Source: Bacteroides sp. (GTDB lineage: Bacteria; Bacteroidota; Bacteroidia; Bacteroidales; Bacteroidaceae). Taken from it: a stretch of 64,000 nt of DNA. This document shows, in pieces, positions 7,988-17,760 of the stretch. Positions within the stretch are counted from its first letter, which is position 1, and every line of letters starts with the position of its first letter. Position numbers and translations under genes: made by a program. The stretch spans positions 61,641 to 125,640 of the forward strand of contig SUXW01000009.1 of NCBI GenBank assembly GCA_015060765.1, in the 5' to 3' direction. The notes beneath the pieces are model-generated. The model made no database searches. It was not told where the DNA came from and was given only the letters and a program-made list of their open reading frames with translations.

Positions 7988-8991
7988 TGGAAAAGAAAGT
8001 TGTCATCCAAGCACAAGACCTTTGCATCGGTTATCGTACCGGCAAGAAGGAAAAGATGGTTCACGAACATTTGAACTTCCAGCTTCATGCCGGTGAACTG
8101 ACTTGCCTGTTGGGTGCCAATGGGGCAGGTAAATCCACGTTACTCCGTACCCTATCGGCTTCTCAACCGGCGCTTGATGGCAACTTGTCGCTATTGAACA
8201 AGCCTTTGAAAGATTATAGCGAAAAGGAACGTTCGCGCACCATCGGTGTGGTACTGACCGACAAGACCTTTGCCGGTGGACTAACGGTTTATGAGCTCAT
8301 TGCCTTGGGCCGTCAACCCCATACCGGTTTCTTTGGTCGATTGCACAAAGAAGACCGCCTCATCATCGAAAAAGCCATGGAAGATGTAGGCATTGCCCAT
8401 AAAGCCAAGAACTATACCGCCGAGCTATCGGATGGCGAACGACAAAAGGTGATGATAGCCAAGGCATTGGTACAGGAGTGCCCGCTCATTATACTCGATG
8501 AGCCAACGGCTTTCCTCGATGTAGTGAGCCGTATCGAAATCATGCATTTACTTCATCGGTTGGCCATAGAACAAAACAAGGCCATCCTGCTTTCTACCCA
8601 CGACATCGAACAAGCCTTGGTGCTGTCCGACAAGCTATGGCTTCTCACCAAAGGAAAAGGATTGCAATACGGAGTAACCGAAGATTTGATTTTGAATCAC
8701 CACATGGATGAACTGTTCATCCACAAAGATATCAAATTCGATTATGACCACGGCGTATACTACCCTACCGTACAAGGTAACAAAGAGATCATTATCGAAG
8801 CATCCGACAAGACTCTTCAGCATTGGGTTATCAACGCTTTGAACCGCCACGGTTATCAATGCCAATCGGCCGAAGCAACTTGCGATTTGCGTTTGAAAGC
8901 CATTTCCCACAAGGAACTCCTATTGACAAAAAAAGGAGAAACACTTATATGTTCCTCCTTCGAAGATATGATAAATTTATTACCCCAATAA
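7987..8991 (+). CDS. btuD: Cobalamin ABC transporter ATP-binding protein with C-terminal extension
   Basis: A 334-residue ATPase. Walker A is GANGAGKST at 43-51, the signature is LSDGE at 147-151 (LSGGQ in most relatives), and Walker B is LIILDEP ending near 173, followed by the switch histidine in LLSTHDIEQAL. The canonical ATPase ends near residue 250. About 80 further residues form an extra C-terminal region (EIIIEASDKTLQHWVINALN, then CDLRLKAISHKELLL) that E. coli BtuD (249 residues) lacks. The extension looks like a small alpha/beta domain and may be regulatory. It is the last gene of the riboswitch operon; bcp follows after 34 nt. Confidence 0.92.
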   Translation: MEKKVVIQAQDLCIGYRTGKKEKMVHEHLNFQLHAGELTCLLGANGAGKSTLLRTLSASQPALDGNLSLLNKPLKDYSEKERSRTIGVVLTDKTFAGGLTVYELIALGRQPHTGFFGRLHKEDRLIIEKAMEDVGIAHKAKNYTAELSDGERQKVMIAKALVQECPLIILDEPTAFLDVVSRIEIMHLLHRLAIEQNKAILLSTHDIEQALVLSDKLWLLTKGKGLQYGVTEDLILNHHMDELFIHKDIKFDYDHGVYYPTVQGNKEIIIEASDKTLQHWVINALNRHGYQCQSAEATCDLRLKAISHKELLLTKKGETLICSSFEDMINLLPQ

Positions 8992-9025
8992 TCTTATTAG
9001 TATAACCTTCAAAAAAACAAGAGAA

Positions 9026-9484
9026 ATGAATATAGGAGACAAAGCCCCCGAAGTGTTGGGCATCGATGAAAACGGAAAGGAAATTTTGTTAAGTCACTAC
9101 CAAGGCAAGAAATTGGTACTCTATTTCTATCCCAAGGACAACACCTCGGGATGCACCGCCGAAGCCTGTAGCCTGCGCGATAATTATGCAGCTCTTCGGA
9201 AACAAGGCTACGAAGTGATTGGCGTGAGTGTGGATAGCGAAGCTTCGCACCGTAAGTTCATCGACAAGTACGAACTACCCTTTCCTCTTATCGCCGACAC
9301 TGACAAGAAGTTAGTGGAAGCTATGGGGGTATGGGGCGAAAAGAGCATGTACGGGCGCAAGTATATGGGAACTTTCCGCACCACGTTCCTCATCAACGAA
9401 GCAGGAATCATCGAGCGGATTTTCCTACCCAAGGAAATCAAGACCAAGACACATGGCGAGCAGATTTTGGCTGCAATGAAATAA
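9026..9484 (+). CDS. bcp: Thiol peroxidase of the Bcp/PrxQ peroxiredoxin family
   Basis: A 152-residue peroxiredoxin that reduces peroxides using thioredoxin. The active-site motif SGCTAEAC gives the peroxidatic cysteine C43 and the resolving cysteine C48 five residues later, the PrxQ alpha-type arrangement. The rest is a standard thioredoxin fold (LVLYFYPKDNT; GVSVDSEASHRKFIDKYELPF-type middle; GTFRTTFLINEAGII). Length is normal. It lies 34 nt after btuD without an obvious promoter of its own, so it may be transcribed partly from the btu operon. It ends 80 nt before the next receptor gene. Confidence 0.95.
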   Translation: MNIGDKAPEVLGIDENGKEILLSHYQGKKLVLYFYPKDNTSGCTAEACSLRDNYAALRKQGYEVIGVSVDSEASHRKFIDKYELPFPLIADTDKKLVEAMGVWGEKSMYGRKYMGTFRTTFLINEAGIIERIFLPKEIKTKTHGEQILAAMK

Positions 9485-9498
9485 AGTGTAAAAAGAAG

Positions 9499-9531
9499 TT
9501 TCGTTTAAAAACATTTTTCATAATACGTTTG
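9499..9531 (+). promoter_or_regulatory. Promoter of the TonB-dependent receptor at 9.6 kb
   Basis: TTTCG (degenerate -33) at 9499-9503, about 20 nt spacing, and TACGTTTG at 9524-9531 (perfect TAnnTTTG). Start is expected near 9535, about 30 nt before the GTG start codon. Confidence 0.55.
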
Positions 9532-9564
9532 TCTTTTGATAAAAACAACTAAACTGAGACAAAC

Positions 9565-11946
9565 GTGAAACATTTCTTAATCATGTGGTGGGTGTTCGCA
9601 GGATGGACACTCACCACTGTGGCACAAAGCCATACATTTTCCATCAAAGGACAAGTGATTGACCGTTACACTCGTCAAGGCATAGTCTATGCCAATGTAT
9701 ATATAGAAGGACATACAGAAACAGGGACAGCTACTGATTCAACGGGACATTTCCTAATAGATAAGGCGTTACCCGGCATACACCGGTTAGTTGTTTCATG
9801 CATCGGATACAAACCGAAGTTCACAACCGAATACATGGTCTCTGCCCGTACCCCCTTTATTGAAGTAGAATTAGAGGAAGATCCCAATATATTGAATGAA
9901 ATAACAGTTATCCCTTCCCCACTACGAAGAACTACCGAGAGTCCGGTCAGTTTGTTTGTCATCGGTATACAAGATATTGAGAAAATCCCCGGTGCCAATC
10001 GAGATATTTCTCGTATCGTACGTTCGTTCCCTGGTGTATCCTTCTCACCTATAGGATATCGGAACGACCTGATAGTACGAGGAGGAGGCCCCTCGGAAAA
10101 TCGCTTCTTCATGGACGGTATTGAAATTCCCAATATCAATCATTTTTCTACGCAAGGAGCTTCGGGAGGACCAGTAGGTATCATCAATTCCGATTTAGTA
10201 CGTGAAATCAATTTTTATACAGGAGCATTCCCGACTAACCGTTCCGGAGCCTTGAGTTCTGTACTCGATTTTAGTCTGTTCAACGGGAACCCCGAACGGC
10301 AGGACTTTAAGGCTACACTCGGAGCCACAGAAATATCACTAAGCGGAAGCGGACATTTCACATCCAAGACCACCTATCTTTTCTCCATCCGCCAATCGTA
10401 TCTGCAATTGATGTTCAAGCTATTAGGATTGCCCTTTCTTCCCAACTACATCGATGGACAATTCAAGATAAAGACGAAACTGACCGATAAGGATGAAGTC
10501 ATGTTTATGGGATTGGGAGGCATCGACCGCATGAAACTGAACACTGATGAAACAGGAGAAGAAAACGAATACTTGTTAAGTTATTTACCCGTAGTACATC
10601 AAGATACGTATACCATAGGTGCATCATACAAACATTATGCCGGTCACCATACACAAAGCATATTTTTCAGCTACAACTATCTGAACAACCGCATGACCAA
10701 ATATGTAGACAATGACGAATCTTCTGAAGAAAATTTAATGTTACGATTACGAAGCACCGAGCAAAAAACTTCACTACGTGTAGAGAACCGTTCGGCCTAC
10801 GGTCAGTGGATATGGAAACAAGGGGCGGAAGTGAGTTATTCCCAATACACCAACCACACCATCCAACGTTTTTTTGCCAACAACACAGCCTCTTGGATTG
10901 ACTATGAGACAGACTTAGGCTTATGGAGTTGGGGAGGCTTCCTTTCTGCCGACTATGCCTCACCTAACCAACGTTTCACTACTTCTTTTGGGATTCGCGC
11001 AGATGCCTCCAACTTCGGGAACATGAGCAACCTGCTGAAACAGCTTTCACCCCGTATATCGGTCAACTACACCTTCAACAATCATTGGTCGGCTGGAGGA
11101 AGTGCAGGAATCTATTATGAACTTCCTCCCTACACAGCCCTTGGATTCAAGAACAACAAAAATGAATTGGTAAACCGTTACCTGAAATATCAACGAGTAA
11201 CATCGGGTAGTTTAGGTATCAACTGGAGACCAAACAACCAATTGATATTCTCTATAGAAGGATTCTACAAACGGTACAGCAACATGCCGTTGTGCATTCT
11301 CGACAACATACCCTTGGCTTGTAAAGGGAACGACTATGGTATCTTCGGCAACGAAGCACTGACCTCTACTGCACAGGGAAGGGCTTATGGAGTAGAACTG
11401 CTTGCCAAATGGCAAGTACCCGACAAAATAAATGCAAGTGCATCACTTACCTTGTACCAAAGCGAATATCGGAACAACAAGGAAAGCAACTATTTCCCTT
11501 CGGCATGGGACAACCGCTATATTCTGAATATAAGTTGCATTTGGGACCTGCCCCGCAAATGGAGCATTGGTGGTAAACTGAGTGTCATTGGAGGCACCCC
11601 ATACACTCCCTACGACATCGATCTATCGTCCCGAGTCGAAGCATGGAACGCACAAGGAAGGCCCTACTACAACTATTCACTCTATAATACCGAACGGATG
11701 GCCAGTTATGCCCAACTCGATATTCGAGTGGACAAGAACTACTATTTCAAAAACTGCCGAATAGGGTGGTACATCAATCTACAGAATGTAACGAACAGTA
11801 AGTTAAAACAACAAGATGTCATTCTAAGCACCGGAGAAATAAAGAATCCAATGGATCCTCTCCCCTCCCAACGTTATGTAATGAAAACCGTCCGTCAAGA
11901 AATAGGCAACATCATCCCAAGCATTGGAATTACAGTAGAGTTCTAA
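9565..11946 (+). CDS. TonB-dependent receptor with N-terminal carboxypeptidase-regulatory-like domain
   Basis: A 793-residue outer-membrane receptor. It has a signal peptide (ends TVAQS), a CarboxypepD_reg-like domain at about 25-110 (FSIKGQVIDRYTRQGIVYANVYI, GHFLIDKALPGIHRLVVSCIGY), then a plug (IPGANRDISRIVRSFPGVSF, NDLIVRGGGPSENRFFMDGIEIP) and a barrel ending GITVEF. No SusD-like partner lies next to it, so it is not a classic SusC/SusD pair; the ligand is unknown. The start codon is GTG at 9565, in frame with the signal peptide. It converges with metH, and the two stop codons overlap by four bases, leaving no room for a terminator between the genes. Confidence 0.88.
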   Translation: MKHFLIMWWVFAGWTLTTVAQSHTFSIKGQVIDRYTRQGIVYANVYIEGHTETGTATDSTGHFLIDKALPGIHRLVVSCIGYKPKFTTEYMVSARTPFIEVELEEDPNILNEITVIPSPLRRTTESPVSLFVIGIQDIEKIPGANRDISRIVRSFPGVSFSPIGYRNDLIVRGGGPSENRFFMDGIEIPNINHFSTQGASGGPVGIINSDLVREINFYTGAFPTNRSGALSSVLDFSLFNGNPERQDFKATLGATEISLSGSGHFTSKTTYLFSIRQSYLQLMFKLLGLPFLPNYIDGQFKIKTKLTDKDEVMFMGLGGIDRMKLNTDETGEENEYLLSYLPVVHQDTYTIGASYKHYAGHHTQSIFFSYNYLNNRMTKYVDNDESSEENLMLRLRSTEQKTSLRVENRSAYGQWIWKQGAEVSYSQYTNHTIQRFFANNTASWIDYETDLGLWSWGGFLSADYASPNQRFTTSFGIRADASNFGNMSNLLKQLSPRISVNYTFNNHWSAGGSAGIYYELPPYTALGFKNNKNELVNRYLKYQRVTSGSLGINWRPNNQLIFSIEGFYKRYSNMPLCILDNIPLACKGNDYGIFGNEALTSTAQGRAYGVELLAKWQVPDKINASASLTLYQSEYRNNKESNYFPSAWDNRYILNISCIWDLPRKWSIGGKLSVIGGTPYTPYDIDLSSRVEAWNAQGRPYYNYSLYNTERMASYAQLDIRVDKNYYFKNCRIGWYINLQNVTNSKLKQQDVILSTGEIKNPMDPLPSQRYVMKTVRQEIGNIIPSIGITVEF

Positions 11947-14900
11947 ACCACAAAATAAGTGGCATGACGGTTGGCAATGTACAAACCGCATACCGATGCT
12001 TGCGGATACATTGCACCATTCTCCGTAAGACGTATATTTATGGAAGACAAACCTATGAGTTCGTCCAACAAAAACATCGTTTTCTGATTGGGAAGTGAAG
12101 GATACCCTACGGCCGGACGAATGCCTTGGTAGTGTGCTTGAAACATTTCCTTCAACGTAAGTTGTTCCTGGGGAGCATAACCCCATATCGTTTTGCGCAC
12201 CCGCTCGTGTACCCATTCACTGGCTGCTTCCACCAATCGATCACCCAAACTTTGCATCAGCAAAGAATTATAAGAATCACCTTGTTGTTTTAAGTCTTTG
12301 AGTTCCTCTACGAATGAAGGAGAGACGGTAATAGCAAATGCACCAATATGATCATTCATGCCTTGTGGAGCTACATAATCACAAAGTGAAAGATAATAGC
12401 CTTTTGTATTTGGGATGCTTTGACGAGGAGTAGGAATAACCGTTTGTTTCTGTACGCTTCCGCAACAAGAACAACCTACTATATGATTTACCACAATGCT
12501 ATCCTCCATACCATATGCCTCAAAGAAACCTACACGCGCACAAAGATGGTGCTTATGTTGTATTGCATCTAGCAAAGCATCCGCTTCACGCTGGATATCT
12601 TCAGCTTCAGATGTACCCAAACATACCCCCCAAAGGTTATAGAAATGTTTCCAATTAATATAGGAACGTATTTCGCTTATCTCAATATTCTCCCATGTAC
12701 GCACACCTTTATAAGAAGGTTGAACCATAGTTTCATCTTTCCACGAAATAGGAAAGCGTTTGCCCAAAGTATCTTGTGAAGAAGGGGAAGTATTCACCTT
12801 TCGTTGCATTTCTTGTCGAAGTTGCTCCTGCTCATAGCGAAGGCAAGCAATAGCACGTTCCCGTTGGCTACCTGCCAACTGCATAGCCAATATGGGATTT
12901 TGAGCAGCATCCTTTACATGAAACACCGGACCATCGTACAACGGAGCAATCTTCACTGCTGTATGTAGGGCTGAAGTAGTAGCTCCACCAATAAAGAGAG
13001 GAACAGAAATACCAGCCGTCCGAAGTTCACAAGCCACATGACACATTTCATCAAGCGAAGGAGTAATCAATCCACTCAAACCGATATAATCCACCTGGTG
13101 TTCAAGAGCAGCTTCCACAATCTTTTTGGCCGGCACCATTACACCCAAATCAATGACTTCGAAATTGTTGCATCCCAATACAACACCAGCTATGTTCTTA
13201 CCGATATCGTGCACATCACCTTTGACGGTGGCCAACAAGTACTTACCATTGGTAGCCATTCCCACTTGTTTAGTTGCTTCGATATGTGGTTGTAGTATTT
13301 CCACGGCTCGTTTCATGGTGCGTGCGGTTTTCACTACTTGAGGTAAAAACATCTTACCTACACCAAACAACTCTCCTACCAAGGTCATCCCTTTCATCAA
13401 AGGGCCTTCGATAATGGAAGCGGGTGTAGGATATATGTTCAACGCTTCTTCCAAATCAGTTTGTAAGAATCCTTCTTCTCCCTTTTGTAATGCTGTAGCT
13501 AATCGGTCTTCTAAAGGAACAGTCCGACGATCGATCTCCACTTGCAGATTGATTTCCTCTGGTTTATTTCTGTATTGTTCGGCCAAAGTAATCAAACGTT
13601 CCGTAGCATCTTCTCGTCGACAAAGAATGACATCTTCCAATACATCGAGTAATTCTTGAGGGATATCACCATACATCACCGCAGCAGACGGATTGACAAT
13701 GGCCATATCCATACCGGCATGGATAGCATGATACAAAAAAACCGCATGCATTGCTTCACGCAAATAGTTATTCCCACGCAAAGCAAAAGAAAGATTACTC
13801 ACTCCCCCACTCACCTTGGCATGAGGTAAGTTTTCATGGATCCATTGCGTTGCACGAATAAAGTCGAGCGCATAAGTATCGTGTTCCTTCATACCCGTAG
13901 CAATGGTCAGTATATTGGGGTCAAAAATAATATCTTGAGGAGGAAAATTAAGTTTTTCAGTCAATAAACGATAAGCACGTTCGCAAACTTCTATCTTCCG
14001 TTCATACGTAGTAGCCTGTCCCTCTTCATCGAAGGCCATCACAACTAAAGCAGCACCCAAATCGCGTACACGGGCTGCTCGTTGCAAAAAGATTTCTTCG
14101 CCTTCCTTCAAAGAAAGGGAATTGACAATGGCTTTCCCTTGAATACATTTCAAGGCAGCCTCAATCACTTCAAAACGGGAAGAATCCACCATCCAAGGTA
14201 AGCGAGCTGTTTCCGGATCAGAAGCCATCAAGTTCAAGAAATGCGTCATTTCTTCTTGAGCATCAAGCATGCTATCATCCATGTTAATATCCAGAATCAT
14301 GGCTCCATCGCGCACTTGTACTCGGGCAATAGATAAAGCTTCATCGTAATTCTTTTCTTTGACTAAACGCAAGAATTTTCGACTGCCTGCTACATTACAT
14401 CGTTCACCTACATTAATAAACGAACCATTAGCTTTAAAACCATCCCATCCAGCTAACCAAGGTAATAATTTTTTCCCATCTTGCGGACAACGAATAGTCT
14501 TTATTGTGGAAGCCACTTCCGTTATAACACGAATATGTTCAGGAGTAGAGCCACAACACCCACCCACTATATTAACCAATCCTTCTTTCATGAAACGCCC
14601 CATCTGTTCAGCCATCTTCTCCGGTGTTTCATCATATTGCCCCATGGCATTGGGAAGCCCCGCGTTGGGATACACACTAATATAATAAGGTGCAATAGCA
14701 GACAATTCTTTGAGGAAAGGCAACATCTGTTCAGCACCAAAGGAACAATTTAATCCCACTGAAAATAGTTCTGTATGACAAACTGAAGTCAAAAAAGCAT
14801 CCAATGTCTGACCAGCCAACATACGGCCTGTCGCATCGGCTACCGTTACAGAAAGCATCACAGGAACTTTTCTTCCCAATTGTTCAAATACTTCGCGTGC

Positions 14901-15473
14901 AGCAGTCAATGCAGCTTTCGCATTAAGAGTGTCAAATATGGTCTCAATCAGCAGACAATCAACCCCTCCTTCCAACAACGCTTGTATCTGTTCTATATAT
15001 GCCAATCGAAGTGTATCAAAATCCATGGCCCGATAAGCAGGATTTTCCATATCAGGCGACATAGATGTCATCTTGCCGGTTGGTCCTATTGAGCCCGCCA
15101 CAAAACGAGGTTTATCAGGAGTGAGGACAGTCATACGGTCGGCTTCCTTCCGTGCTATTCGTGCCCCTTCCAGATTTAGGCTACGCACATATTCCGTTGT
15201 CTGATATTCAGTTTGAGAGACCACTTGTGAATTGAACGTACATGTTCCAATAATATCAGCACCAGCTTCCAAATACTGACGATGAATATCCGCTATCACA
15301 TCAGGACGGGTAAGTACCAGCAAATCATTATTGCCTTCCAGTTTTACCGGATGGTCCTTGAATTCTTCTCCACGAAAGTCAGCTTCTGTCAGTTGGCAAC
15401 GTTGAATCATGGTCCCCATAGCTCCATCGAGAATCAAAATCCGTTCGCTAACTATTTCCTCAATCGTCTTCAT
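11943..15473 (-). CDS. metH: Cobalamin-dependent methionine synthase
   Basis: A 1176-residue multidomain methionine synthase (E. coli MetH is 1227). In order: homocysteine-binding barrel to about 325 with zinc ligands in GLNCSFG and VGGCCGS (about 306-307); pterin-binding domain about 345-610 (FINVGERCNVAGSRKF); cobalamin cap and binding domain about 640-880 with the cobalt-ligating histidine in GDVHDIGKN (about 753); and a reactivation domain to the end (RTWENIEISEIRSYINW; RPAVGYPSLPN binding AdoMet). It transfers the methyl group of 5-methyl-THF to homocysteine through B12. It starts 9 nt after metF, the last gene of the thr-met operon, and depends on the cofactor imported by the btu genes. 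Confidence 0.96.
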   Translation of the reverse strand: MKTIEEIVSERILILDGAMGTMIQRCQLTEADFRGEEFKDHPVKLEGNNDLLVLTRPDVIADIHRQYLEAGADIIGTCTFNSQVVSQTEYQTTEYVRSLNLEGARIARKEADRMTVLTPDKPRFVAGSIGPTGKMTSMSPDMENPAYRAMDFDTLRLAYIEQIQALLEGGVDCLLIETIFDTLNAKAALTAAREVFEQLGRKVPVMLSVTVADATGRMLAGQTLDAFLTSVCHTELFSVGLNCSFGAEQMLPFLKELSAIAPYYISVYPNAGLPNAMGQYDETPEKMAEQMGRFMKEGLVNIVGGCCGSTPEHIRVITEVASTIKTIRCPQDGKKLLPWLAGWDGFKANGSFINVGERCNVAGSRKFLRLVKEKNYDEALSIARVQVRDGAMILDINMDDSMLDAQEEMTHFLNLMASDPETARLPWMVDSSRFEVIEAALKCIQGKAIVNSLSLKEGEEIFLQRAARVRDLGAALVVMAFDEEGQATTYERKIEVCERAYRLLTEKLNFPPQDIIFDPNILTIATGMKEHDTYALDFIRATQWIHENLPHAKVSGGVSNLSFALRGNNYLREAMHAVFLYHAIHAGMDMAIVNPSAAVMYGDIPQELLDVLEDVILCRREDATERLITLAEQYRNKPEEINLQVEIDRRTVPLEDRLATALQKGEEGFLQTDLEEALNIYPTPASIIEGPLMKGMTLVGELFGVGKMFLPQVVKTARTMKRAVEILQPHIEATKQVGMATNGKYLLATVKGDVHDIGKNIAGVVLGCNNFEVIDLGVMVPAKKIVEAALEHQVDYIGLSGLITPSLDEMCHVACELRTAGISVPLFIGGATTSALHTAVKIAPLYDGPVFHVKDAAQNPILAMQLAGSQRERAIACLRYEQEQLRQEMQRKVNTSPSSQDTLGKRFPISWKDETMVQPSYKGVRTWENIEISEIRSYINWKHFYNLWGVCLGTSEAEDIQREADALLDAIQHKHHLCARVGFFEAYGMEDSIVVNHIVGCSCCGSVQKQTVIPTPRQSIPNTKGYYLSLCDYVAPQGMNDHIGAFAITVSPSFVEELKDLKQQGDSYNSLLMQSLGDRLVEAASEWVHERVRKTIWGYAPQEQLTLKEMFQAHYQGIRPAVGYPSLPNQKTMFLLDELIGLSSINIRLTENGAMYPQASVCGLYIANRHATYFVV

Positions 15474-15482
15474 ATTTATATT

Positions 15483-16436
15483 TTAATAAACAGCTTTAGC
15501 AATAGCTTCTACCCCAGCAGCTGCATTCATAGAATAAAAATGAATACTAGGAACATTGGCCGCTTTCAATTCTTTGGCTTGAGCTATGCCCCATTCTATA
15601 CCCAAAGCTTTCACTTCGTCATTCGACCGGCATTTACGGAGTTCTGTTGCCAGTTCAATCGGCAAATCAATATGAAAAGTCTTGGGCAACAATACTTGTT
15701 GCGTCAAAGCAGTAAGTGGTTTGATACCAGGTATGATAGGAACGGTAATGCCAGTCTCGCGACAACGCTTTACAAAATTGAAATATTTTTGGTTGTCGAA
15801 AAACATCTGAGTCACCACATATTTGGCACCGGCTTTGATTTTCGCCTTCAAACATTCCATATCCATATCCATATTCATGGCCTCTTCATGTTTTTCCGGA
15901 TAACCGGCCACTCCATAAGAGAATTGTCCTCCGAAAGGGTCGTGTGTAGAACCATCCAACATCAATCCATTATTGAAGTCTTCTACCTGTCGACAGAGGT
16001 CGATGGCATGTTCATGTCCTCCATCAGTTGGAATAAAACGGTTATCCCCCTTAGCCCGATCACCTCGAAGTACCAATAAATCCGTAATACCCAAATAAGC
16101 CAAATCTATTAATTCATACTCCAATTCCGAACGCGAAAATCCACTACAAATTACATGTGGCACCGTAGGGATTCCGTAACGTTCTTTCAGTGTAGCAGCA
16201 ATGGCCACCGTACCTGGACGCATACGTTCGGTAGTCCGTTGGAACACGCCTTCCGAAACTTCCTTATACACCACTTCGGTGCGGTGAGTAGTAATATTGA
16301 TGTAAGCCGGATTGAACGGCAATAATCGTTCAATCGTTTTAAATATCTGTTCTATACTTTTTCCCCTCACAGGCGGAAGCACCTCTATAGAAAAAGCCGT
16401 TTCATGATTGGATGCCAAAAAATCCGCTACACTCAT
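15483..16436 (-). CDS. metF: 5,10-methylenetetrahydrofolate reductase
   Basis: A 317-residue MetF barrel flavoprotein supplying 5-methyl-THF to MetH. Recognisable segments are FSIEVLPPVRGKSIEQIF at the N-terminus, PAYINITTHRT, a flavin-contact region LGITDLLVLRGDRAKGD, and VTQMFFDN in the middle. Length is slightly above the E. coli enzyme (296). It begins 12 nt after thrC and ends 9 nt before metH, so it forms a one-carbon/methionine module at the distal end of the threonine operon. Confidence 0.95.
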   Translation of the reverse strand: MSVADFLASNHETAFSIEVLPPVRGKSIEQIFKTIERLLPFNPAYINITTHRTEVVYKEVSEGVFQRTTERMRPGTVAIAATLKERYGIPTVPHVICSGFSRSELEYELIDLAYLGITDLLVLRGDRAKGDNRFIPTDGGHEHAIDLCRQVEDFNNGLMLDGSTHDPFGGQFSYGVAGYPEKHEEAMNMDMDMECLKAKIKAGAKYVVTQMFFDNQKYFNFVKRCRETGITVPIIPGIKPLTALTQQVLLPKTFHIDLPIELATELRKCRSNDEVKALGIEWGIAQAKELKAANVPSIHFYSMNAAAGVEAIAKAVY

Positions 16437-16448
16437 TATAACATCATT

Positions 16449-17750
16449 TTATTCTTTCAACAAATAAGCCTTGAAACTTTCAAAATCTTTCGACATTTCA
16501 ATGCTTTGCTTGGTTCCCTTCATAAAAGCCTGCAACTTGGCCGGTATTTCCACTTCGTTGCCGATAATACCTTCCACTGTTTCGAGGAATTTGGCTGGAT
16601 GAGCTGTTTCGAGGAATACCCCTGTTTCTCCTTCTTTTAAACCTTCTTCCAATGCCCGATAACCACATGCCCCATGTGGATCGAGCAGATAACCAGTTTC
16701 CTGATAGGTTGCCTTTACCGTTTCACGAATTTGTTCATCTGTATAAGTAGCTCCCGAGACTTCAGAACAGATGGCTTTGTGACTGTTTTCATAAAGAGCC
16801 AATACACGGGCAAAATTACTGGGATCGCCCACATCCATAGCATTGGCAATGGTTGCAACAGACGGACGTGGATTGTATTCGCCCGTCTGTAAATATTGAT
16901 AAAATATATCGTTGCGATTGTTTGCTGCCATAAAACGCTTTACAGGTAGTCCCATACGTTTACCAAAAAGACCAGCAGTAATGTTTCCGAAATTTCCACT
17001 GGGAACACAAACCACCAAATTATCGGCTTTACCCGCTTTTTTCAATTGAGCATATGCATAGAAATAATAAAATGCTTGCGGCAAGAAACGAGCCACATTA
17101 ATGGAATTGGCCGATGTCAGTTTCATGTGAGCATTCAATTCGGCATCCATAAAAGCATTCTTTACCAAAGCCTGACAATCGTCGAAAGTACCATCCACTT
17201 CCAAAGCCGTAATATTCTGCCCCAAAGTAGTGAACTGCTTTTCCTGTATTTCACTCACTTTTCCTTTCGGATAGAGTACATATACATGAATACCTTCCAC
17301 ACCCAAGAAACCGTTGGCCACCGCACTACCAGTATCACCCGAAGTGGCTACCAATACATTCACTTGCTTCTGTCCTTCTTTCTTGATGAAGTAACCCAAC
17401 AGACGAGCCATGAAACGACCTCCTACATCTTTAAAGGCCAATGTAGGACCATGAAACAGTTCCAAAGAATAAATATTCTCCTTTACCTTTACGGCTGGAA
17501 CATCAAAACTCAATGTATCATATACGATCTGTTTCAGAGTTTCTGCCGGCACATCTTCGCCAAAGAAAGCATCGGCTACCTGATAGGCTATTTCTTGAAA
17601 AGATAAATTTTCGATATGGTCATAAAACGATTGTGGCAGTGCCTTGATGACTTCCGGCATGTACAAACCTTTATCGGATGCCAAACCTTTTACTACCGCT
17701 TCCTGAAGAGAAGCTTCGGGTGCTTGATGATTGGTACTATAATACTTCAT
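16449..17750 (-). CDS. thrC: Threonine synthase
   Basis: A 433-residue PLP enzyme converting O-phosphohomoserine to threonine. The start is the ATG at 17750 (MKYYSTNHQAPEASLQEAV), the family's standard beginning; the frame stays open 15 codons further upstream but that would run into apgM. The PLP lysine is K107 in FHGPTLAFKDVGGRF, and the phosphate-binding loop is VATSGDTGSAVANGF. It sits 10 nt downstream of the ApgM-type gene that would make its substrate. Confidence 0.95.
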   Translation of the reverse strand: MKYYSTNHQAPEASLQEAVVKGLASDKGLYMPEVIKALPQSFYDHIENLSFQEIAYQVADAFFGEDVPAETLKQIVYDTLSFDVPAVKVKENIYSLELFHGPTLAFKDVGGRFMARLLGYFIKKEGQKQVNVLVATSGDTGSAVANGFLGVEGIHVYVLYPKGKVSEIQEKQFTTLGQNITALEVDGTFDDCQALVKNAFMDAELNAHMKLTSANSINVARFLPQAFYYFYAYAQLKKAGKADNLVVCVPSGNFGNITAGLFGKRMGLPVKRFMAANNRNDIFYQYLQTGEYNPRPSVATIANAMDVGDPSNFARVLALYENSHKAICSEVSGATYTDEQIRETVKATYQETGYLLDPHGACGYRALEEGLKEGETGVFLETAHPAKFLETVEGIIGNEVEIPAKLQAFMKGTKQSIEMSKDFESFKAYLLKE

Positions 17751-17760
17751 TGCTTTTATT

